A stretch of DNA of 12,427 bases. It comes from Methanomethylovorans sp. PtaU1.Bin073 (GTDB taxonomy: Archaea > Halobacteriota > Methanosarcinia > Methanosarcinales > Methanosarcinaceae). Of this stretch, positions 7,418 to 12,427 are shown piece after piece. Numbering within the stretch: the stretch's first letter is position 1; each line of letters begins with the position of its first letter. Location of the stretch: contig MVQW01000087.1 of the NCBI GenBank assembly GCA_002067265.1, positions 1 through 12,427 on the forward strand, read 5' to 3'. A program made the position numbers and the translations under genes. A model generated the notes under the pieces. That model had not been told where the DNA came from and searched no databases. It saw only the letters and a list, made by a program, of their open reading frames with translations.

Positions 7418-8182
7418 ATGATAAATATCAACCCATCTGAGATCCTGGTTCGTTATAATGTTAAGGTTGAAAAGGAGCAAAGTCCTGAAGAAATAGCTAA
7501 GGAGTTATTTCCTGAAGACATGATGATACGATCTATCATTGAAGCTGTTTTTGAAGGTGATGAAGATGATGTTATAGATGCTTTAGAGGCAGCAATACAG
7601 GCTGGAAGTGATCCTTTGTCTCTGATTGATGATGCCCTCATGCCAGGAATGGGTATCGTATCTAAGCTATATGATGAAGGTATTCTTTTTCTTCCTGATG
7701 TCATAATATCCGCACATGCCATGACCGATGGCATTGAATATTGTAAACAGATGTCTACTGAAGTCCATGAATTCAAAGGCAGAGTTGTGTCGTTTGTTGT
7801 AGAAGGAGATATGCATGACATTGGAAAGAAGATCGTCACTGTTCTTCTACGTGCTAATGGTTATGAGGTCATAGATCTTGGCAGCGATGTGCTGGTCAGT
7901 GAAGTTATAAATGCTGTCAAAAAAGAAAAACCTATCATGCTTTCAGGTACTGCTTTGATGACCACTACTATGTATTCGTTCAAGGAGATCAATAACTTGC
8001 TACTTGAGAACAACATTCGTATTCCCTTTGTTTGTGGTGGTGGAGCTGTAAAACAGGATTTCGTGTTTGGTTATGAACTTGGAGTATATTGTGAAGAAGC
8101 AGCAGATGCACCAAAGATAGCTGATGACATCCTGAAAGGTGCTGGTGTGCAGGAGCTTAGGGAGAAATTCCACAGGCACTAA
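7418..8182 (+). CDS. Orphan MtaC-like corrinoid protein
   Basis: The protein has 254 residues, exactly the length of the MtaC encoded at 8825, and aligns without gaps at about 66% identity (167 of 254, counted by eye). It has the N-terminal helical cap domain (about 1-90) and the C-terminal Rossmann B12 domain. The corrinoid signature is complete: D131-x-H133-x-x-G136 (DMHDIG, His being the lower cobalt ligand), T178-A-L180 and the G207-G209 cluster. It should therefore bind a corrinoid and could accept a methyl group, but no mtaB accompanies it. ATG 7418 is chosen because AGAAGG lies 7 nt upstream and the length matches MtaC; a TTG at 7358 in the same frame would add 20 residues that do not belong to the family. 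Base use is more AT-rich than in mtaC 8825, suggesting lower expression. It may be a spare methyl carrier or a corrinoid partner of the upstream sensor. Confidence 0.9.
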   Translation: MININPSEILVRYNVKVEKEQSPEEIAKELFPEDMMIRSIIEAVFEGDEDDVIDALEAAIQAGSDPLSLIDDALMPGMGIVSKLYDEGILFLPDVIISAHAMTDGIEYCKQMSTEVHEFKGRVVSFVVEGDMHDIGKKIVTVLLRANGYEVIDLGSDVLVSEVINAVKKEKPIMLSGTALMTTTMYSFKEINNLLLENNIRIPFVCGGGAVKQDFVFGYELGVYCEEAADAPKIADDILKGAGVQELREKFHRH

Positions 8183-8191
8183 TAATAATCT

Positions 8192-8262
8192 CAGACCTTT
8201 ATGCGATGATTCTTCCCCGGTCTGTACATGATTTTATTTATCGAGCTAATGTTTTTTCATGT
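8192..8262 (+). terminator. Probable terminator after the orphan corrinoid gene
   Basis: A 6-bp stem (CAGACC/GGTCTG) with a 21-nt loop is followed by T-rich sequence, including a run of six T near 8251. The hairpin is weak; the T-tract is the better evidence. Confidence 0.35.
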
Positions 8263-8284
8263 TTTCTTTCCAGCTAAGGATAAG

Positions 8285-8310
8285 AAAACAATATTACAAA
8301 ACAATATTAC
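8285..8310. repeat. Tandem duplication of a 13-bp unit
   Basis: AAAACAATATTAC occurs twice in direct, perfect head-to-tail copies (8285-8297 and 8298-8310). It may be replication slippage or a pair of regulator sites upstream of mtaCB. Confidence 0.6.
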
Positions 8311-8364
8311 TCTATATTCTTTGATCTAAAGCAGTTATTTTCACTCTACCCTTTGTTTTTTTAT

Positions 8365-8388
8365 CATGTTTTTCTTTTCGGAAAAATG
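8365..8388 (+). terminator. Short hairpin near a T7 run
   Basis: TTTTTC and GAAAAA flank a TTTTCG loop, extended by CAT/ATG with a bulge. A run of seven T lies just upstream (about 8356-8362). This may be a second termination point for the upstream unit. Confidence 0.25.
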
Positions 8389-8413
8389 CTAGTATTTTAA
8401 TTTTTTGTTTCTT

Positions 8414-8428
8414 TAAAGTATATATACA
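8414..8428 (+). promoter_or_regulatory. Distal TATA candidate for mtaCB (long leader)
   Basis: TTTAAAG followed by TATATATA resembles a BRE plus TATA box. A start near 8450 would give a leader of about 375 nt. Confidence 0.3.
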
Positions 8429-8688
8429 ATAATGAAAAAAAACAGATGTGACAAAACGTAATTCGTAAGGAATGACAATACTAAGCAAGTATTGATATAT
8501 GCACTATATTGCAAATATATTTTTATTCTAGTACTCGATAATGTTTTTAAATTTAATAATATAAGAAGATTATTCTACAATAGTGTATACTCATTTAATG
8601 TTAAAGAGATACTATTCACAAAAACACTATCAAGAGACGTTATTTTTTGATGATTTACCTTTTTCGAATTAATACTCTCAGAAGAAAA

Positions 8689-8700
8689 CTATATATATAA
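8689..8700 (+). promoter_or_regulatory. Middle TATA candidate for mtaCB
   Basis: CTATATATATAA would place a transcription start near 8720, a leader of about 105 nt. Confidence 0.35.
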
Positions 8701-8718
8701 AAACAAAATAAACAAACG

Positions 8719-8727
8719 TTTATATAT
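8719..8727 (+). promoter_or_regulatory. Proximal TATA candidate for mtaCB
   Basis: TTTATATAT would place a start near 8748, exactly at the first stem-loop of the leader (8749). This coincidence makes it the best of the three candidates. Confidence 0.45.
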
Positions 8728-8748
8728 GAAAACAAGAGTTGCATAGTC

Positions 8749-8798
8749 AGGTCTAAAGGACCTACTAAGGTAGATTGGATCAAGGCTTATTCAAGCCT
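8749..8798 (+). promoter_or_regulatory. Stem-loops in the mtaC 5' leader
   Basis: Three short hairpins are visible. Stem AGGTC (8749-8753) pairs with GACCT (8759-8763). CTAC (8762-8765) pairs with GTAG (8770-8773) and overlaps the first, so the two are alternatives. AGGCTT (8783-8788) pairs with AAGCCT (8793-8798) around ATTC. The ribosome binding site GAAGGAAGTG (8811-8820) lies downstream and is not sequestered. They may stabilise the message or form a regulatory leader. Confidence 0.4.
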
Positions 8799-8824
8799 GA
8801 AAAATAAATTGAAGGAAGTGTAGT

Positions 8825-9589
8825 ATGTTAAAAATAGACTACAAGGATATATTAGTAAGATACAACGTAAAAATGGAAAAATCAATGACCCCGGAAGATG
8901 CTGCAGCAGAGCTTTATCCAAAGGATGCTCTTTTCCGTTCCATCGCTGAAGCTATTTTTGAAGGCGAAGAAGACGATGTGATCGCAGGTCTGGAGAAGGC
9001 CATTGCAGCCGGAAAGAGTCCAATTTCCCTCATTGATGACGCACTGATGGTCGGTATGGGTGTAGTAACAAACCTGTATGACCAGGGTATAATTTTCCTG
9101 CCAAATGTTATGATGTCTGCCGATGCAATGCTTGAAGGTATCGAGTACTGCAAGGAGAAATCTGGTGAGTCCCCTGAATCAAAAGGCAAGGTAGTTGTCC
9201 ACGTGGCAGAAGGAGATGTTCATGACATAGGTAAATCCATTGTTGCCGCACTCCTCAGAGCGAACGGCTATGAAGTTATCGACCTCGGAAGGGATGTACC
9301 AGCCGCAGAGGTCCTCGCAGCCGTCAAGGCAAACAAGCCACTCATGGTAACAGGCACTGCATTGATGACAACCACCATGTACGCATTCAAAGAGGTCAAC
9401 GACCAGCTTCTTGAAGCCGGCATAAAGATACCGTTCCAGTGTGGTGGAGGAGCAGTTAACCAGGACTTCGTTTCAACATACACACTTGGCGTCTATGGTG
9501 AAGAGGCAGCAGATGCACCAAAGATGGCAGATGCTATCCTGGCCGGTGCTGGTATAGACAAGCTTAGGGCAATGTTCCACAAACACTGA
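8825..9589 (+). CDS. mtaC: Methanol corrinoid protein MtaC
   Basis: MtaC is the cytoplasmic corrinoid carrier that receives the methyl group of methanol from MtaB on Co(I) and hands it to MtaA for coenzyme M methylation. The 254-residue protein has an N-terminal helical domain (about 1-90) and a B12-binding Rossmann domain. The signature is D131-x-H133-x-x-G136 (DVHDIG), then T178-A-L180 (GTAL) and Gly207-209; the spacing of 41 and 26 residues fits the DxHxxG-SxL-GG rule with Thr in place of Ser. The ATG is preceded by GAAGGAAGTG. It lies 14 nt before mtaB and forms an operon with it. Its codons are richer in G and C than those of the 7418 paralog, as expected for a highly expressed catabolic gene. 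Confidence 0.96.
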   Translation: MLKIDYKDILVRYNVKMEKSMTPEDAAAELYPKDALFRSIAEAIFEGEEDDVIAGLEKAIAAGKSPISLIDDALMVGMGVVTNLYDQGIIFLPNVMMSADAMLEGIEYCKEKSGESPESKGKVVVHVAEGDVHDIGKSIVAALLRANGYEVIDLGRDVPAAEVLAAVKANKPLMVTGTALMTTTMYAFKEVNDQLLEAGIKIPFQCGGGAVNQDFVSTYTLGVYGEEAADAPKMADAILAGAGIDKLRAMFHKH

Positions 9590-9603
9590 ACGAGGTGAAA
9601 AAA

Positions 9604-10983
9604 ATGGCAGTAAAAAGATACACACAGATGGCTTATACAAATGCAGATGAGATGGTTTTCGGCCGTGCAAAATACCCGGTAAAGGCAGGACTTGGAATTG
9701 AGCTGGGTGCAGGATGCACTATCGCTGAAGTTAACTATGCACCCAGACCAGAAGCAGGCGCTTCCAAAGAGAAGCTTGTAAACGAATACCAGAGAATTAC
9801 AAGGGATATTCTCCAGAGAATGGTCCAGGTAGGTTTCCCTGCAGTAGTGCTCGAGACAGAACACGTGCAGCAGATGACCAACAACCCAACATGGGGTGGC
9901 GAGGTCGCACACGCACAGAAGACCATCATGGAAGAGTACCATGACGAATATGGCCTGAAGTCCGCACTGAGACATACTCCTGGTGACATCAGAGAGAACA
10001 AGGACTACATGGACCTCAGAGGAAACAAGTACCCTGTGCTTATGGAATCATTCGAGGCTGTTGCAGAAGGCGGAGCAGACTTCTTGTCCATTGAATCAAT
10101 GGGTGGAAAGGAGATCTTCGACTATGCGATCCTGAGGAACGACATTGCTGGTATGCTCTACGCAATAGGCGTACTGGGCAGCATGGATATGGAATACCTC
10201 TGGCAGGACATTGCAAAGGTCGCCCAGAAGAAAAATGTCGTTGCAGCTGGTGACACAGACTGTGCACAGGCAAACACTGCAATGTTCATTGCAGGCGGAC
10301 TGCTGGACAAGAACCTGGCACACACCCTTGCGATCATTGCAAGGAGCCTGGCAGGAGCAAGGACACTCTCCGGATATGAAGCCGGTGCAGTGGGCCCAGG
10401 AAAAGACTGCGGATACGAGAACATCTTCGTAAAGGCGATCACTGGTATGCCAATGGCCTTTGAAGGTAAGACCTCCACCTGTGCCCACTCCGATGTAATG
10501 GGTAACCTCATTATGCAGTGCTGTGACCTGTGGTCCAACGAATCCGTCGAATACCACTCCGAATTCGGTGGAACTACGGTCCAGTGCTGGTCCGAGACCC
10601 TCAGCTACGACTGCGCACTGATGAACGTTGCACTCAGGTCCGGAAACGAGAAGCTCCTCAGGGACCTGCTTGTAGCATCTGACAAGTACAGGGATCCACA
10701 ATCCTACATCCTTGCATATGACAATGCATACAAGGTAGGCCAGGCAATCGTAAAGGACGGTAACGACCTGTACCTCCGTGCAAAGAACGCTGCACTGGAA
10801 TGCTGCAACCTGTTGACCACTGCACAGGGCCTTGAGATGACCAGGTTCGAGATCAATGCATTGCAGAAGGCAAAGGGTGAACTGGAAGCACTCACTGCAG
10901 ATGCAGATAAGTTCATGAGCGACTGCATGAGCAAGTATAAGGCCGAAATAAAGGTCTTCAAGCCAGAGAACTACGGTCTCTAA
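9604..10983 (+). CDS. mtaB: Methanol:corrinoid methyltransferase MtaB
   Basis: MtaB is the zinc enzyme that activates methanol and transfers its methyl group to Co(I)-MtaC. At 459 residues it is full length. The zinc ligands known for Methanosarcina barkeri MtaB are at the same positions here: Glu164 (LSIES), Cys220 (GDTDC) and Cys269 (GPGKDC). The start is ATG 9604 with GAGGTGA 5-6 nt upstream; a GTG nine bases earlier lies inside that ribosome binding site and is rejected. The order mtaC-mtaB with a 14-nt gap matches the canonical operon, giving matched amounts of the two subunits of the MtaBC complex. The activating protein and MtaA must be encoded elsewhere. Confidence 0.97.
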   Translation: MAVKRYTQMAYTNADEMVFGRAKYPVKAGLGIELGAGCTIAEVNYAPRPEAGASKEKLVNEYQRITRDILQRMVQVGFPAVVLETEHVQQMTNNPTWGGEVAHAQKTIMEEYHDEYGLKSALRHTPGDIRENKDYMDLRGNKYPVLMESFEAVAEGGADFLSIESMGGKEIFDYAILRNDIAGMLYAIGVLGSMDMEYLWQDIAKVAQKKNVVAAGDTDCAQANTAMFIAGGLLDKNLAHTLAIIARSLAGARTLSGYEAGAVGPGKDCGYENIFVKAITGMPMAFEGKTSTCAHSDVMGNLIMQCCDLWSNESVEYHSEFGGTTVQCWSETLSYDCALMNVALRSGNEKLLRDLLVASDKYRDPQSYILAYDNAYKVGQAIVKDGNDLYLRAKNAALECCNLLTTAQGLEMTRFEINALQKAKGELEALTADADKFMSDCMSKYKAEIKVFKPENYGL

Positions 10984-10992
10984 ATACCTTAT

Positions 10993-11018
10993 GTAAGGGT
11001 TTCACTTCAAACCCTTAC
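10993..11018 (+). terminator. Hairpin terminator after mtaB
   Basis: GTAAGGGTTT and AAACCCTTAC form a perfect 10-bp stem around a 6-nt loop (CACTTC), starting 9 nt after the mtaB stop. The tail is TCTTTATTT, only moderately T-rich, so the hairpin may act partly as a 3'-end stabiliser and allow read-through. Confidence 0.65.
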
Positions 11019-11071
11019 TCTTTATTTCCAAAAACAAAAAACCAACTTCCCGAATCTTCACTATTACACAA

Positions 11072-11166
11072 AGGCTTGCAGGAAAACTTGTTTGGGGTCT
11101 ATGGTCTGATCAGTTTTACCTCCTTCTTCTGATCAATCTACTAAACGGTCAAGTTTCCTGCAAGCC
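11072..11166. ncRNA. Two-tier inverted-repeat structure with anti-Shine-Dalgarno-like loop; candidate small RNA or 3'-UTR element
   Basis: The outer arms GGCTTGCAGGAAAACTTG (11073-11090) and CAAGTTTCCTGCAAGCC (11150-11166) pair over 17 bp with one bulged A. Inside, TGATCAG (11107-11113) pairs with CTGATCA (11129-11135) around a 15-nt loop containing ACCTCCTTCTT. On the plus strand this loop resembles the 16S 3' end and is complementary to ribosome binding sites. Read on the minus strand the loop shows GGAGGT but no useful start codon follows. No clear promoter is seen, so it may be part of the mtaB or the kinase 3' UTR. A degenerate mobile element (MITE) is an alternative. Confidence 0.4.
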
Positions 11167-11191
11167 CTTTCTCCATAAGGTTTCAGACCAT
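11101..11191. repeat. Alternative inverted repeat overlapping the two-tier hairpin
   Basis: ATGGTCTGA (11101-11109) is perfectly complementary to TCAGACCAT (11183-11191). Its left arm lies inside the loop of the 17-bp structure and shares three bases with the inner stem, so the two folds would compete or form a pseudoknot. Confidence 0.4.
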
Positions 11192-11217
11192 CTGTACACA
11201 CTTTCATTACACCCCAT

Positions 11218-12427
11218 TTATTTGACCGGGATTTCGAAAGCAAAAGTAGAGCCTTTTCCAATCTCACTTTCAACCCAGACCGTTCCTCTGTGTATCTCCA
11301 CTAATTTCTTGACAATGGCCAAGCCAAGGCCTGTTCCTTCATACCTGCGATTGTTTGCGGTATCAAGCTGACCAAATACCTTAAAAAGCTTTTTCTGATC
11401 TTCTTCAGAGATACCATTTCCGGTGTCAATTACTTTAAACAGAATTCTCTCGCCATCTGATCTAACATTTAAGGTAACTTTACCGGCGCTGGGAGTAAAT
11501 TTGATAGCATTGCTAAGAAGGTTGTATAGTATCTGTTTTAATCTAACTCTGTCAGCTTTGATCGCTTCTATGCTGCAATCTATGTTCCGCTCAAGCTCGA
11601 CCTTTTTATTTGCTGCAAGGGAAGAACATGCCGTTAAAACCTCATTAGTGATGTCATGAATAGATATATTATCACATGACAATTCCATTTTTCCAGCTTC
11701 TATTTTTGAAATATCAAGTATGTCATTTATAACGAGAAGGAGGTGCTTACCACTTTTAGACACATTAGTGATGTATCTAACTTGTTTTTCATTGAGACTT
11801 CCGGTCTCACCTTCCAGCAGAATATCAGAAAAACCGATTATAGAATTTAGAGGTGTTCGCAGTTCATGGCTCATATTGGCTAGAAAAGCACTTTTGGCAG
11901 TATTTGCCTTTTCTGCCTCGATAGCCAGATAATTGGCTTTATCTATTGCCTTACATAGCTCTTCTTCTGCATACTTGCGCTCTGTGATATTGCTTATGAT
12001 GACCATCTGCCCCATCTTGCTCCCATAGTTGTCATGCAATGGCAGGAATGTAATATTGAACCACAGGTAAGACCCGTCTATCTCCTGCTTGATCTCAATG
12101 CTGTCTTTTTCTCTGTCACCTGCTTCTCTGTTCAAAATGTCACACCATGGTCCTGACAATTCTGATACATGGGTTCCTATGTCATTTGATCTTGTGTACC
12201 GATTGTTCACAGCAGAAATATTATAGTCCACAATTCTCTGCTCCTTATCAAAAACTATGACACCATCATGGATATTTTCAAAAAGCAGACTGCGGGCAAC
12301 AGGGGTCAGATTGAACAGTTTGTATCGTGTAAATCCTATGAATATAATGATGGCACTCAATGTGAGGGAAAAGGGAGAAGGATCGATCTCCCATGGAAAC
12401 AGTCCCGACAGACGGATAAAAAGGGTT
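11218..12427 (-). CDS. Sensor histidine kinase, N terminus outside window
   Basis: The frame is open to the right edge, showing 402 residues. The first visible part is the end of a membrane region of the 7TM histidine-kinase type (a hydrophobic helix at 'SAIIIFIGF' followed by 'RYKLFNLTPVAR'). A PAS domain follows (starting 'LLFENIHDGVIVFD', ending 'ISNITERKYAEEE'), then a short coiled coil. HisKA has 'LANMSHELRTPLNSIIGF' (His codon 11866-11868). HATPase_c has the N box 'LYNLLSNAIKFTP', G1 'DTGNGI' and G2 'GTGLGLAIVKKL'. It ends 'FEIPVK' with no attached receiver domain. The TTG at 12358-12360 is an internal codon, not the start. The gene converges on mtaB. Its catalytic core is complete. Confidence 0.9.
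   Translation of the reverse strand, partial: TLFIRLSGLFPWEIDPSPFSLTLSAIIIFIGFTRYKLFNLTPVARSLLFENIHDGVIVFDKEQRIVDYNISAVNNRYTRSNDIGTHVSELSGPWCDILNREAGDREKDSIEIKQEIDGSYLWFNITFLPLHDNYGSKMGQMVIISNITERKYAEEELCKAIDKANYLAIEAEKANTAKSAFLANMSHELRTPLNSIIGFSDILLEGETGSLNEKQVRYITNVSKSGKHLLLVINDILDISKIEAGKMELSCDNISIHDITNEVLTACSSLAANKKVELERNIDCSIEAIKADRVRLKQILYNLLSNAIKFTPSAGKVTLNVRSDGERILFKVIDTGNGISEEDQKKLFKVFGQLDTANNRRYEGTGLGLAIVKKLVEIHRGTVWVESEIGKGSTFAFEIPVK

Larger units (their letters stand above)
8183..8824 (+). promoter_or_regulatory. 642-bp AT-rich regulatory region upstream of mtaCB
   Basis: No gene is visible. The left third holds a weak hairpin (CAGACC 8192-8197 with GGTCTG 8219-8224), T-rich runs (about 8251-8256 and 8355-8362) likely to end the orphan corrinoid transcript, and a 13-bp tandem repeat. 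The right part holds three TATA-like elements (about 8416-8428, 8689-8700, 8719-8727) and a leader with consecutive stem-loops. Long intergenic and leader regions are known for mtaCB operons of Methanosarcina, where methanol-specific Msr regulators act. No msr-like gene is in the window. Confidence 0.55.

Noticed and set aside
8183..8824. Hidden gene, tRNA or CRISPR array in the long intergenic region
   Set aside because: No cloverleaf, no regularly spaced repeats and no frame with a ribosome binding site could be found; the single tandem duplication is not an array.
9493..9975. 160-codon minus-strand open frame across the mtaC-mtaB junction
   Set aside because: It is antisense to two certain genes and has no recognisable domain.
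10096..10701. 201-codon minus-strand open frame inside mtaB
   Set aside because: It lies antisense to the fully recognised MtaB and has low-complexity Cys/Val-rich content typical of an antisense shadow in a codon-biased gene.
11114..11128. Minus-strand GGAGGT as the ribosome binding site of a small gene
   Set aside because: No ATG, GTG or TTG follows at a useful distance; the nearest in-phase frame stops after four codons.

Overview
The window comes from a methylotrophic methanogenic archaeon of the Methanosarcinaceae. The evidence is a complete methanol methyltransferase operon (mtaC-mtaB), a pyruvoyl-type arginine decarboxylase, several PAS-rich sensor kinases, archaeal TATA-type promoters, and GGTG/GGTGAT ribosome binding sites matching the archaeal 16S 3' end. 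The moderately AT-rich composition would suit Methanolobus or Methanococcoides, but the genus cannot be fixed from the sequence.

Layout, left to right. Positions 1-57 (minus) are the first 19 codons of a response regulator. 222-1016 (minus) is a DUF1638 protein. 1212-1349 (minus) and 1509-1712 (plus) are two divergent microproteins with strong ribosome binding sites. 1725-3662 (minus) is a membrane PAS histidine kinase. 3755-4303 (minus) is pyruvoyl-dependent arginine decarboxylase. 4627-7377 (plus) is a large PAS/PAS/PAS/PAS/PAS/GAF/PAS sensor with no kinase or other output domain. 7418-8182 (plus) is an MtaC-like corrinoid protein with no MtaB partner beside it. 8183-8824 is a long AT-rich regulatory region. 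8825-9589 and 9604-10983 (plus) are mtaC and mtaB. 11019-11217 is a structured intergenic region. 11218-12427 (minus) is a second sensor histidine kinase whose N terminus lies outside the window.

MtaB demethylates methanol and MtaC carries the methyl group on its corrinoid cobalt; the next partner, MtaA, is not in the window. The flanking sensors and the response regulator start suggest a locus where methylotrophic metabolism and signalling genes are intermixed. No direct regulatory link is proven by the sequence.

Three observations stand out. (1) At the junction between the kinase-less sensor and the orphan corrinoid protein, the normal PAS-domain tail is found one base out of frame, and that shifted frame runs unbroken into MtaC. 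The two genes therefore look like a split, or frameshift-linked, PAS-GAF-corrinoid protein. (2) Downstream of mtaB lies a two-tier hairpin whose apical loop carries an anti-Shine-Dalgarno-like CU-rich sequence. (3) A 67-residue protein carries two EIDxWC motifs.
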